58,711 bases of DNA from Synergistaceae bacterium (GTDB lineage: Bacteria; Synergistota; Synergistia; Synergistales; Aminobacteriaceae): assembly GCA_018436785.1 (NCBI GenBank), contig JAHDKR010000131.1, forward strand, positions 1-58,711, in the 5' to 3' direction. A model generated the notes under the pieces. That model saw nothing but the letters and a program-made list of their open reading frames with translations, had not been told where the DNA came from and did no database searches. A program made the position numbers and the translations under genes. Shown piece after piece: positions 42,003 through 50,517 of the stretch; position 1 is the first letter of the stretch, and the number at the start of each line of letters is the position of its first letter.

Positions 42003-44210
42003 ATGCTCCCCACGCCATCTTCGAAAGAAGGAGAGGTCGCGGAGGATATGAGCCCGAAGAAGAGTGCGGACGAAGCGTTGTTCGAGGATATTCCGAAGCT
42101 CGACGATCCCCGTCTTTATCTGAACCGGGAGATCAACTGGATCGATTTCAACTCGAAGGTGCTCGAAGAGGCGATGGACCCGTCCACGCCGATGCTGGAG
42201 CAGCTCAAGTTTCTCTCCATCTTCTTCAACAACCTCGACGAGTTTTTCATGGTGCGCGTCTCCGCCCTGCTGGAGCAGTACCGCAGCGGCGTCTCCTCTC
42301 TCGCGCCGGACGGCATGTCGCCCTCGAAGCAGCTCGCCCTTATCCGGAAACGCGTGCTTCCGCTGATCGCAGCCGCGCAGGAGTACTGGTCGAAGTCGCT
42401 CCGCCCCTGCCTGCGGGACGCGGGACTGCGTTTCGTCGAGTACGAAGACCTCGGCGACAAGCATAAAAAATTCCTCGAAGGGTACTTCAAAAACGAGATC
42501 TACCCCATCCTTACGCCGCAGGCCATCGATCCGGGACGCCCCTTCCCGGTGATCTCCAACCTCAGCCTGAACTTTCTCGTCCAGCTCGCCGACCCGCAGA
42601 AGGGAACCCGCTTTGCACGCATCAAGGTACCGAAGAACCTCTCGCGCTTCATCTTCCTCCCGCGCAACAAGGAGGCGAAGTCGTACGAGAGCCTCGGCTT
42701 TTCGCCGAACGCCCGCCAGTGCGACGTCCTGCTTGTGGAGAACCTGGTGGCGCAGCACCTCGGCCTTCTTTTCCCCGGCCTTCAGGTTACAGCCTCCACC
42801 ACGTTCCGGATCACGCGGAACACCGACGTCGAGATCGAGGAGGACGAATCCTCCGACCTTCTCGAAGCGGTGAAGGATCTCGTCGACCGGCGGAACTTCG
42901 GCGAAGTGGTGCGCCTCGAAGTCTCGTCCGGCGTGCCGAAGGACATCTTTCTCTTCCTCGTACGGAACTTCCGCCTCGCGCCCTTCCAGATCTACAAGCG
43001 AAAAGGGCCGCTCGACTTCGCCGGCATGATGGACCTCTGCTCCGTGGACCGGCCCGACCTGAAGGACGAGCCGCTTCTCCCGCGCACGCCTCCGCCGTTT
43101 TCGGAGAGAGCGCCGCTCTACGCCGTCCTCCGCAAGCGCGACGCCGTGCTCTACCACCCGTACGACAGCTTCGCGCCCGTTCTGGACTTCGTCCGCCGGG
43201 CGGCCGTCGACCCGAAGGTGGTGGCGATCAAGCAGACGCTCTACCGCGTCGGGAACGAATCCCCCGTGGTCGACGCCCTCATGACGGCCCGCAAGAACGG
43301 CAAACAGGTCACCGCGGTCGTGGAGCTGAAGGCACGCTTCGACGAGGAGCGGAACATCAACTGGGCCGAGGCGCTGGAAGACGTGGGGGTCCATGTGGTC
43401 TACGGCCTCGTCGGCTACGAGATCCACGCGAAGATGTGCCTCGTGATCCGGCGCGAAAGCGATGGCGTCAAGCGCTACGCGCACATCGGCACCGGAAACT
43501 ACAACCCCTCCACGGCGAAGGTCTACTCCGACCTGGGTCTCTTCACCGCGGACAAGGCCATCTGCGCGGACGTCACCGACCTTTTCAACGCCATCACCGG
43601 CTACTCGCGCAAGGAGGACTACCGCCAGCTTCTCGTCTCCCCGCACACAACCCGGAGCGGCATCGTCGGGCGGGTCGACCGCGAGATCGCGCGGCATAAA
43701 GAATCGGGAGACGGGTATATTGCGTTCAAGATGAACCAGCTCGTCGACAAGGAGTGCATCGAGGCGCTCTACCGCGCCTCGCAGGCGGGGGTGCGCGTGC
43801 GCCTTCAGATACGGGGCATCTGCTGCCTCCGCCCCGGCGTTCCGGGCGTGAGCGAGACCATCGACGTCACCTCCATCGTCGGACGTTTCCTGGAGCACCC
43901 TCGGATGTTCTACTTCCGCAACGGCGGCGACGACGAACTGTTCATCGGAAGCGCCGACCTCATGCCGCGCAACCTGGACCGCCGCGTCGAGGTGCTCGTC
44001 CCCGTCAGGGAGAAGGACCTTCGTGAAACTTTGCTCCGCGATATGCTCGACGTGCATCTCACAGACAGCAGGAAGTCGTGGAGACTCTTGTCCGACGGGA
44101 CCTATCGCAGGATCACGCCGGAGGAGGGAAAGCCCGTGATCGACTCGCAGAAGATCATGATGCAGCGAAGTACGGGGTGGAATCCGCCGGAAAGGAGCGA
44201 CGAACGATGA
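42003..44210 (+). CDS. ppk1: Polyphosphate kinase PPK1
   Basis: 735 residues, membrane-associated. Reversible transfer of ATP gamma-phosphate to polyphosphate. N-domain LNREINWIDFN...VLEEA, head domain, and two PLD-type catalytic halves: the phosphorylated His is His475 in GYEIHAKMC, the second His is His632 in LEHPRMFYF, and Arg/Lys motifs GTGNYNPSTAK and MPRNLDRR are intact. ATG 42003 is chosen for GAGGAGG eight bases upstream; earlier ATGs (41955) lack a site. TGA overlaps the CHAD start (ATGA). First gene of the polyphosphate operon. Confidence 0.95.
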   Translation: MLPTPSSKEGEVAEDMSPKKSADEALFEDIPKLDDPRLYLNREINWIDFNSKVLEEAMDPSTPMLEQLKFLSIFFNNLDEFFMVRVSALLEQYRSGVSSLAPDGMSPSKQLALIRKRVLPLIAAAQEYWSKSLRPCLRDAGLRFVEYEDLGDKHKKFLEGYFKNEIYPILTPQAIDPGRPFPVISNLSLNFLVQLADPQKGTRFARIKVPKNLSRFIFLPRNKEAKSYESLGFSPNARQCDVLLVENLVAQHLGLLFPGLQVTASTTFRITRNTDVEIEEDESSDLLEAVKDLVDRRNFGEVVRLEVSSGVPKDIFLFLVRNFRLAPFQIYKRKGPLDFAGMMDLCSVDRPDLKDEPLLPRTPPPFSERAPLYAVLRKRDAVLYHPYDSFAPVLDFVRRAAVDPKVVAIKQTLYRVGNESPVVDALMTARKNGKQVTAVVELKARFDEERNINWAEALEDVGVHVVYGLVGYEIHAKMCLVIRRESDGVKRYAHIGTGNYNPSTAKVYSDLGLFTADKAICADVTDLFNAITGYSRKEDYRQLLVSPHTTRSGIVGRVDREIARHKESGDGYIAFKMNQLVDKECIEALYRASQAGVRVRLQIRGICCLRPGVPGVSETIDVTSIVGRFLEHPRMFYFRNGGDDELFIGSADLMPRNLDRRVEVLVPVREKDLRETLLRDMLDVHLTDSRKSWRLLSDGTYRRITPEEGKPVIDSQKIMMQRSTGWNPPERSDER

Positions 44211-45184
44211 AGGAGCGCGCCCCAACCCTCCGCTCCTTCGCCGTTGCCGCGCTCGTCCCGCTGCTGGAGAAACTCTCCTTGCAGCTGGAGGACCTCCGGA
44301 CAGAGGAGGATATCGAATGCCTTCACAAGGCGAGGGTCTCCACCCGGCGGCTCCGCGCCTCTCTCTCCCTCTTCGCTCCCTGCTTCCCCTCCGGAGAGGC
44401 CAAGCGCTGGAAAAAGGCCGTGACCAGGATCACAGCCCTCCTCGGAGAAGCCCGGGATCTTGACGTCCAGATGGAGTCCGTCGAAGAGGAACTTCGCGCA
44501 ACCGGCGACCGCGAGCGTCCCGGGCTCGCCCGTCTGCTGCTGCGCCTCTCGCGGCGCAGGGAGAAGCTGCAGCGGCGCATCTGCGCCGCGCTCGACGGCC
44601 GCGATATACGCGAACCCCTCGACGAGATGCTCGACGGCCTTCGGGAAGCGGTCCGCAAGGACATCCTTGAACGGGACGACTCCCCCTCGTTCGCCCTCTG
44701 CGCGGACGAAATCCGCGCGCACGTCGCCGACGTCCTCAGCTTCGACGGGTTTGTCCGAAACCCCGCGTCGATCAAGGAGCTGCACGACCTCAGGAAGGCC
44801 GTGAAGCGGCTCCGGTACGCGCTGGAGATCTTCGAACCTCTCTCCGCGGGGCTTCTTCGCCCCTTCATCGAGAGGCTGAAGGCCCTCCAGGACCTCCTCG
44901 GAGAGATTCACGACTGCGACGTCTGGCTTGATTTTCTCCCCCGTTTTCTGGAGGAAGAAGCGGCGCGGACGCTGAAGTACTACGGACATGTGCGGGTCTT
45001 TCCCCCGCTGAAGACGGGCATCCTCGCCTTCATGGAGAAGAAACGGACGCTGCGGGGAGAGGATTTCGGCTGTTTTCTCGACGAGTGGGGGCGCCTCGGG
45101 AAGGAAGCGTTCTGGGACAATCTGAACACCGCCGCGGAGACGCTTCGAGCGTACCGCGGAGAGGAAGGAGCGGATCATTCGTGA
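44207..45184 (+). CDS. CHAD-domain polyphosphate-binding protein
   Basis: 325 residues, all-helical, basic. The conserved His/Arg/Lys pattern of CHAD occurs twice: LHKARVSTRRLRASL and LHDLRKAVKRLRYAL. Known CHAD proteins bind polyphosphate granules. ATG 44207 overlaps the ppk1 stop and has AAAGGAG. Its stop overlaps the next gene's GTG. Its place after ppk1 and before the phosphatases suggests it targets or regulates the operon's enzymes at granules. Confidence 0.92.
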   Translation: MKERAPTLRSFAVAALVPLLEKLSLQLEDLRTEEDIECLHKARVSTRRLRASLSLFAPCFPSGEAKRWKKAVTRITALLGEARDLDVQMESVEEELRATGDRERPGLARLLLRLSRRREKLQRRICAALDGRDIREPLDEMLDGLREAVRKDILERDDSPSFALCADEIRAHVADVLSFDGFVRNPASIKELHDLRKAVKRLRYALEIFEPLSAGLLRPFIERLKALQDLLGEIHDCDVWLDFLPRFLEEEAARTLKYYGHVRVFPPLKTGILAFMEKKRTLRGEDFGCFLDEWGRLGKEAFWDNLNTAAETLRAYRGEEGADHS

Positions 45185-46467
45185 AGATCATACTGCTTGG
45201 AGACGTCCACGGCAATCTCCCCGCGCTGGAGGCCGTCCTGGAGGACGGACGCAGACGAGGAGCCGACATCGTGCTCAACACCGGCGATTACGTCGGACAG
45301 GGGCCGTTTCCGGACGAGACCGTCTCGCTGCTCTCCTCGGTGGAATCGGTGGCCGTCGCGGGGAACTTCGACCGGAACGTCCTCCGGGCGAAGCAGGGAA
45401 AGACGGGGGAGAAGGCGGAACTGCACCTCTGGAACCGGGGGCGCCTTTCAAGGGAAAACCGGAAGTACCTCAAAAACCTCCCCCGGACGAAGCGGTTTCT
45501 GCTTGCCGGAAAGCGATTTCTGCTGACGCACGGCTCCCCGGAGGACATCGAGGAGAACGTGGGGCCGGAAACCCCGGACGAGCGTCTTTGGGAGATCGCC
45601 CGCATGGCTTCCTCCGACATCGTGCTCACCGGGCATACCCACGCCCCTCTCTCGAAAAAGATAGGCGACACGTGGTTCATCAACCCGGGAACGGCCGGAC
45701 GCCCCCTTGGAGACGACCTCCGTGCCTGCTACGCGCTGCTGCACATCCAACCCGGCTACTTCAGGGTGAACCACTATCTCGTCGACTACGATATGGCGAA
45801 GACGGCCGACGCGGCGCTCTTCCGGGGGATGCCGGGAGACTTCGCCTCCTCCTTTCTGCCGGGGCGGGCCGTCGCGGGGGATATCCCGATGGAGGACGAG
45901 GCCGAACGCATCCTGGAGACGACCATTCCGGTGCACGCCGACCACAGCCGCCACGTGGCGTCCATCGCCCTCGCCCTCTTCGATCGCCTCGAAGAGCTTC
46001 ACGGACTCGACCGGGAGGCGCGCTTCCAGCTCCAGATCGCCTCGACGCTCCACGACATCGGCTGGCTGAAGGGGCAGAAGGAACACCACAAGGTCGCCAT
46101 GGAGTTCATCCTCGGACTCGACGGCGTCATCCCCGACGAGCGGGAGCGCATCCTGATCGCCTCCGTCGCCCGCTACCACAGAAAAGCCGACCCCGACGAC
46201 AGTCACCCCTTCTTCGAGCGTCTCTCACCCGGGGACAGAGAGACCGTACGGAAGCTCGCAGCGATCCTCAGAATCGCCGACGGGCTCGACTGGACCCACT
46301 CGTCGGTCGTCAAAGGGGTGGAGTGTCTCGTCGGCGACGGAGCCGTGACCGTCCTCTGCTCAACGTCGGGAGACGCCGGGGCGGAGAGAGCGCGGGCCCT
46401 AGAGAAGGGCGCGCTCTTCGAGAAGGTCTTCGGAAAGAAGCTGGATATCGAATGGGTCCGCAGCTGA
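45181..46467 (+). CDS. Calcineurin-like metallophosphoesterase fused to a Ppx-type HD domain
   Basis: 428 residues. N-terminal YfcE/MJ0936-type phosphoesterase (1-about 200): GDVHGN, NTGDYVG, GNFDRN, LTHGSP and GHTHAPL. C-terminal HD domain (about 245-428): HADHSRHV with His252, then LHDIG with His291-Asp292, and VARYHRK. The HD part resembles the C-terminal part of the Ppx encoded next (LLHDIG, LAFYHRK), suggesting a shared origin. GTG 45181 overlaps the CHAD stop (GTGA). Likely substrates are polyphosphate ends or a phosphorylated nucleotide. I know of no characterised protein with this pairing. Confidence 0.85.
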   Translation: MKIILLGDVHGNLPALEAVLEDGRRRGADIVLNTGDYVGQGPFPDETVSLLSSVESVAVAGNFDRNVLRAKQGKTGEKAELHLWNRGRLSRENRKYLKNLPRTKRFLLAGKRFLLTHGSPEDIEENVGPETPDERLWEIARMASSDIVLTGHTHAPLSKKIGDTWFINPGTAGRPLGDDLRACYALLHIQPGYFRVNHYLVDYDMAKTADAALFRGMPGDFASSFLPGRAVAGDIPMEDEAERILETTIPVHADHSRHVASIALALFDRLEELHGLDREARFQLQIASTLHDIGWLKGQKEHHKVAMEFILGLDGVIPDERERILIASVARYHRKADPDDSHPFFERLSPGDRETVRKLAAILRIADGLDWTHSSVVKGVECLVGDGAVTVLCSTSGDAGAERARALEKGALFEKVFGKKLDIEWVRS

Positions 46468-48044
46468 AGTCGGGGCACGTGGTCGGCCTCATCGACCTCG
46501 GGACGAACTCCGTGCGCCTTTTCGTCGTGCGCATCAACGAGAACAAATCCTACACGATACTGAACCAGCACAAGATCATGGTACGCCTCGGCGAGGGGGA
46601 GTTCGTCAAGCAGCGCCTCAAGAACGAGGCCATGGAGCGGACGATCCTTGTGCTCGGCAGATTCGCCGAGATGGCGCGAAACCTCGGCGCCGAGGAGATC
46701 CTTGCGGTGGCCACCTCCGCCACGCGAGACGCGGAGAACAAGGACGTCTTCCTGGAACGCGTGCGCAAGGAGGCGGGAATCGACTTGAAGGTCATTTCCG
46801 GACTGGAGGAGGCCCGCCTGATCTACCTCGGCATCGCGAGCGGCATGCACCTCGGCGACAAAACGGCGCTCTTCATCGACATCGGAGGCGGCAGCACGGA
46901 GACGATCGTCGGCAACCAGGCAGAGTACTTCCACCTCGACTCCCTCAAACTCGGCGCAGTCCGCCTCGCGTCGCTCTTCTTCCTCCCCGGAGAAACCGAT
47001 CCCGTCTCTCCGGACCGCTACGCGCTGCTGCAGCAGTACGTGCGGAACGCCTCGCTTCGAAGCGTCCAGAGGCTCCGTGAATTTCCGGTCGATCTCGTCG
47101 TGGGAAGCTCCGGCACGCTGGAAACGCTGGCGGAAATGGCGTTCCGGCGCGGGAACAAGAAGCAAAAAGGCGCCGCCGCCGAGAAGGAAAGCTCCGAACG
47201 GACCATGACCCGGCGCCAACTCGACGAACTGACAAAGCTCCTCTGCTCCCTCCCTCTCGAAGAGCGGAAACGCCTTCCCGGCATGGTTCCTGAACGTGCG
47301 GACATCATCGTCGCCGGCGCCTCCATCATCCACACGCTGATGGAGGATCTGGAGCTGGATAAGATACGGATCAGCACGCGAAGCCTCCGGAACGGTCTGC
47401 TGGTGGACTACCTGATGCGCGGAAAGTGGGGGTACCTCGACGCCGCATTCTCGGTGCGCGAACAGAGCGTCCTTCAGCTCGCGCGCTCGTGCGGCTTCCA
47501 CGAGGAGCACTCGCGCCACCTCGGAGACCTCTGCATGCAGCTCTTCGACAGCGGGAGAGAGGCCGGGCTGCACTCCTTCGGCGAGAGTGCGAAGGAGCTG
47601 CTCTTCTACGCGGCGCTGCTCCACGACATCGGGCTCTTCCTCTCCTTCAGCAACCACCACGCCCACAGTCACTACATCATCCGCAACGTCGAGCTTCTGG
47701 GCTTCCACGACAACGAGATCGCCGTCATCGCTGCGCTCGCCTTCTACCACAGAAAGCGCTCGCCGAAGAAAAAAGACCCCGAGTTCGAAGCCCTCGACCA
47801 GGATTCGCAGCGCATCGTCTTCACCCTCAGCATGTTCCTCCGGATGGCCGAGAGCCTCGACCGAAGCCACCACAATTTCGTGCACGAGGTTCGCTTTGTC
47901 CGCGAAAAAAACGTGCTTCTGCTCAAAATACAGGCCGACAAGGGGTATCAGCTTGAACTCTGGGCTCTTGAAGAACACCAAAAGTATTTTGTCAAGACAT
48001 TTGGAGAACGTTTCGGTATTCAGGTGACCGCATCCGGTTTCTAG
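46452..48044 (+). CDS. ppx: Exopolyphosphatase/guanosine pentaphosphate phosphatase (Ppx/GppA family)
   Basis: 530 residues. ASKHA-fold phosphatase: LIDLGTNSVRLFVV, the DIGGGSTE phosphate-2 loop and VVGSSGTLETLA. The C-terminal half (about 340-530) is an HD-type domain with LLHDIGLF (His391-Asp392) and FYHRKRSP. It removes phosphates from polyphosphate ends, or pppGpp to ppGpp. It starts at ATG 46452 inside the upstream gene (16-base overlap); this start has a weak ribosome-binding site, and a later in-frame GTG is a fallback. It closes the polyphosphate operon. Confidence 0.93.
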   Translation: MGPQLKSGHVVGLIDLGTNSVRLFVVRINENKSYTILNQHKIMVRLGEGEFVKQRLKNEAMERTILVLGRFAEMARNLGAEEILAVATSATRDAENKDVFLERVRKEAGIDLKVISGLEEARLIYLGIASGMHLGDKTALFIDIGGGSTETIVGNQAEYFHLDSLKLGAVRLASLFFLPGETDPVSPDRYALLQQYVRNASLRSVQRLREFPVDLVVGSSGTLETLAEMAFRRGNKKQKGAAAEKESSERTMTRRQLDELTKLLCSLPLEERKRLPGMVPERADIIVAGASIIHTLMEDLELDKIRISTRSLRNGLLVDYLMRGKWGYLDAAFSVREQSVLQLARSCGFHEEHSRHLGDLCMQLFDSGREAGLHSFGESAKELLFYAALLHDIGLFLSFSNHHAHSHYIIRNVELLGFHDNEIAVIAALAFYHRKRSPKKKDPEFEALDQDSQRIVFTLSMFLRMAESLDRSHHNFVHEVRFVREKNVLLLKIQADKGYQLELWALEEHQKYFVKTFGERFGIQVTASGF

Positions 48045-48053
48045 GGTATAATG
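48025..48053 (+). promoter_or_regulatory. Promoter of the psd-pssA operon
   Basis: GTGACC (48025-48030), a 17-base spacer and a perfect TATAAT (48048-48053), just after the ppx stop (48044). psd begins 37 bases downstream. The -35 is only partly conserved (four of six). Confidence 0.6.
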
Positions 48054-48089
48054 TAAGGTGAATCCATATACACACAAGGGGGCTTTTTA

Positions 48090-48767
48090 ATGAAATTTAG
48101 GCCGGAAGTGAAACCGTTTCTTCTGGCGTCGTTCGTGTTTGGCGTCTTCATCTACACGATAGCGAAGGTATCGGGCGCTTCCAACGGACTCGCTTTCTTC
48201 CTCGGGCTGCTCTTCGGCGGCGCGGGAACGGGGTACATGCTTTTCTTCTTCCGCGATCCGGAGATAGTCACACCGGCGGAACCGGGCATCGTGGTCGCCG
48301 CCGCGAACGGCAAGCTGGCGAAGATCGTTGAAATGTACGAGAAGGACTATCTGAAACAGGACACGATCCGCATCAGCATCTTCCTCAGCCTGTTCGACGT
48401 CCATGTGAACCGCTTCCCGATAGGGGGCTTCTCGACCTTCCTTGGTTACTTCCCTGGGAAACGGCTCTTCACCTTCGACGAGAAGTCGTCGGACGTGAAC
48501 CAGCACAACGCCATTCTGGTACGCAACGAAGAGACCTCGTGTCTCATACGGCAAATCGTCGGCCCCGTCTGCCGCCGCGTCGTCTACTGGCTCAGGGAGG
48601 ACAAGACGACCACCGTAAAGCAGGGCGACCGTTTCGGCATGATGAAGTTCGGCTCGCGCCTCGATATGTACTTCCCCAAGGACGACATCGAGATGGTCGC
48701 GAAGATCGGCGACCAGGTCACCGCGGGCGAGACGATCATCGCCCGGATAGTGAAGAAAGGAAAGTAA
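48090..48767 (+). CDS. psd: Phosphatidylserine decarboxylase proenzyme (archaeal/small type)
   Basis: 225 residues. Two N-terminal helices (about 8-27 and 31-52), then FFRDPE, FLSLFDVHVNR and the self-cleavage site KFGSRLD with Ser189, which becomes the pyruvoyl group (FGSR takes the place of LGST). It converts phosphatidylserine to phosphatidylethanolamine. The short form is typical of the PSD-A group. AAGGGGG precedes ATG 48090. pssA follows after three bases. Confidence 0.92.
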   Translation: MKFRPEVKPFLLASFVFGVFIYTIAKVSGASNGLAFFLGLLFGGAGTGYMLFFFRDPEIVTPAEPGIVVAAANGKLAKIVEMYEKDYLKQDTIRISIFLSLFDVHVNRFPIGGFSTFLGYFPGKRLFTFDEKSSDVNQHNAILVRNEETSCLIRQIVGPVCRRVVYWLREDKTTTVKQGDRFGMMKFGSRLDMYFPKDDIEMVAKIGDQVTAGETIIARIVKKGK

Positions 48768-48770
48768 ACA

Positions 48771-49568
48771 ATGACAGGACAGCAAGTGCATAAATTGAGA
48801 ATTCTCGCCAACTGGAGACGGATCGTCCCGACCATGGTGACGCTCTCCGCGCTCTTCTTCGGCTTCGCCAGCATACTCTCCACCATCGAGGCGATGCGCC
48901 TCGATGTTCCCGCGCTGCTTGGGCGTTCCGCGCAGTACATCATGCTCGCGCTCATTCTCGACGGGCTCGACGGCAACGTCGCCCGCTGGCTGAAAGGAAC
49001 GACGGAGTTCGGCGCTGAGCTGGATACCTTCGTTGACTTCCTCGCCTTCGGCGTAGCTCCGGCAGCGCTGCTCTACGTCATGCTCATTCACGGCCCCAGC
49101 CCCTTCTGGCGCACTATCCTTCCCGCCGCTATCGTTTTCTCGGGCGCGCTTCGTCTTTCGCGCTTCCGGTTGAAGGATCCCCTGCGCGGACAGGGTGGTT
49201 TCATCGGCCTTCCCATCACGGTGAACTCCTCGTGGATCGCGCTCGCGGCCTTTGCCGCGCAGATTATGTACCCCGAGGGGCACATCCTCGTCACCGGCCC
49301 GGTCTCCATCGTCTTCCAGTTCCTCATCCTGGTGATGATCTCGCTGCAGCTCTCCAACCTGCGCTACCCCAAGCCGTCCAATAAGGTGCGCTTCTTCGCC
49401 CCGGCGGTTCTCGCCGTTCTTCTTCTGTGGGCGCTCAGCGAGACGTATGCCGCGTGGATTGCCACCGTTCTGGTCTTTGGATGCTTCGTCTACGTGCTCA
49501 CGGGCCCGATGATCCACAAGCGTTCGGCTCTGCGGCAGCAGCAACAGCAGCATAGCGAAGGAAAATAA
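48771..49568 (+). CDS. pssA: CDP-diacylglycerol-serine O-phosphatidyltransferase
   Basis: 265 residues, CDP-alcohol phosphatidyltransferase type. The catalytic DGxxAR...G...D...D pattern is DGNVARWLKGTTEFGAELD followed by Asp in TFVD. Seven or so membrane helices. It makes phosphatidylserine, the substrate of Psd next door. GAAAGGAAAG upstream of ATG 48771. The tail is Gln/His-rich (QQQQQHSEGK). The gap to the next gene is four bases. Confidence 0.92.
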   Translation: MTGQQVHKLRILANWRRIVPTMVTLSALFFGFASILSTIEAMRLDVPALLGRSAQYIMLALILDGLDGNVARWLKGTTEFGAELDTFVDFLAFGVAPAALLYVMLIHGPSPFWRTILPAAIVFSGALRLSRFRLKDPLRGQGGFIGLPITVNSSWIALAAFAAQIMYPEGHILVTGPVSIVFQFLILVMISLQLSNLRYPKPSNKVRFFAPAVLAVLLLWALSETYAAWIATVLVFGCFVYVLTGPMIHKRSALRQQQQQHSEGK

Positions 49569-49572
49569 GATC

Positions 49573-50439
49573 ATGCGGGCCATCGGCGTCGATCTGGGAG
49601 GACACAAAATAGCCGCAGCTCTCGTCGAAGACGGAAGGATCGTTGAACGTCTCTCCGAACCGACGGTCGGGCGGGAGCCGGACGGTATTCTCAGTCAGAT
49701 TGCAGCCATGGTCCAACGCCTTGGCGTGTGCGCAGAATGCCCGGTGGGAGTGGGGATTCCCGGCGTTCTCGACGCCCCGCGCGAGGTTGCGCTGCTCCTC
49801 CCGAACTTCACCGGATGGAACGGCTTGCCGATCAGGAAGATGCTCTCATCGAAGATAGAGCTGCCGGTGGAACTCGAAAACGACGCCAACTGCTACGCGC
49901 TCGGCGAAGGCTGGGGCGGCGCGGCCCGGGGGATGACCGACTACCTCCTCCTCACGCTCGGCACCGGCATCGGCGGCGGCATTGTTATCGGCGGCAAAAT
50001 ACTCAAAGGCTTCCACGGCATGGCGGGCGAACCGGGACATCTCGTCGTCGGCTCCGGAGAGCCGTGCGGCTGCTCCTCCCACGGGCACCTCGAAGGCATC
50101 AGCGGCGCGGACGCCCTGGAGCGCACAGCGAAGTCGATGGGTTTGCAGCCCGACCTGAAGTACCTCTGGACCCGCAGGACCGACCCGGCTGTAGCGCCTC
50201 TGTGGGACCGAGGGCTGGACCACTTGGCGAAGGGGATCGCCTCGGCGATTCACCTCTTCGACCCGCAGGCGGTCATCCTCGGCGGCGGCATGAGCCGCGG
50301 CGAGGGGTTTATCGACGTCCTGAAGCCAAGAGTAGTGGACTACCTTGCGCTCCCTTTCCGCAAGACGCTTGATCTGCGCCCGAGCCTCCTCGGCAACGAC
50401 GCGCCCACCATCGGCGCCGCGGCCCTCACTCGGAAGTAA
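49573..50439 (+). CDS. ROK family sugar kinase (glucokinase-like)
   Basis: 288 residues. MRAIGVDLGGHKIAAALVE is the phosphate-binding start, LENDANCYALGE carries the catalytic Asp, and GTGIGGGIV follows. EPGHLVV keeps the sugar-binding Glu-His. The zinc motif CxCGxxGCxE is altered to CGCSSHGHLE (Gly to Ser, third Cys to His), still plausible as a Cys/His site. ATP-dependent phosphorylation of glucose or an N-acetyl sugar. It starts four bases after pssA, so it shares the transcript though the pathway is unrelated. Confidence 0.85.
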   Translation: MRAIGVDLGGHKIAAALVEDGRIVERLSEPTVGREPDGILSQIAAMVQRLGVCAECPVGVGIPGVLDAPREVALLLPNFTGWNGLPIRKMLSSKIELPVELENDANCYALGEGWGGAARGMTDYLLLTLGTGIGGGIVIGGKILKGFHGMAGEPGHLVVGSGEPCGCSSHGHLEGISGADALERTAKSMGLQPDLKYLWTRRTDPAVAPLWDRGLDHLAKGIASAIHLFDPQAVILGGGMSRGEGFIDVLKPRVVDYLALPFRKTLDLRPSLLGNDAPTIGAAALTRK

Positions 50440-50478
50440 GCGCCTCGCAGACATGCGCACCGATACAAACGCTCATAC

Positions 50479-50517
50479 GCCTCCGGCGGCCACGTTGCTG
50501 TCTCCGGAGGCTTTTTT
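50479..50517 (+). terminator. Terminator whose 3' arm holds the next gene's ribosome-binding site
   Basis: GCCTCCGG (50479-50486) pairs with CCGGAGGC (50504-50511), followed by TTTTTT (50512-50517). The 3' arm includes GGAGG (50506-50510), which is the only good ribosome-binding site for the DegT-like gene, whose TTG start (50516) uses the end of the T run. Confidence 0.75.

Noticed and set aside
41946..44225. 759-codon minus-strand frame opposite ppk1
   Set aside because: Shadow of the high-G+C ppk1 gene; composition is typical of an antisense frame and ppk1 is unambiguous.
46203..48077. 624-codon minus-strand frame opposite ppx
   Set aside because: Antisense shadow of the ppx coding sequence with no ribosome-binding site or domain.
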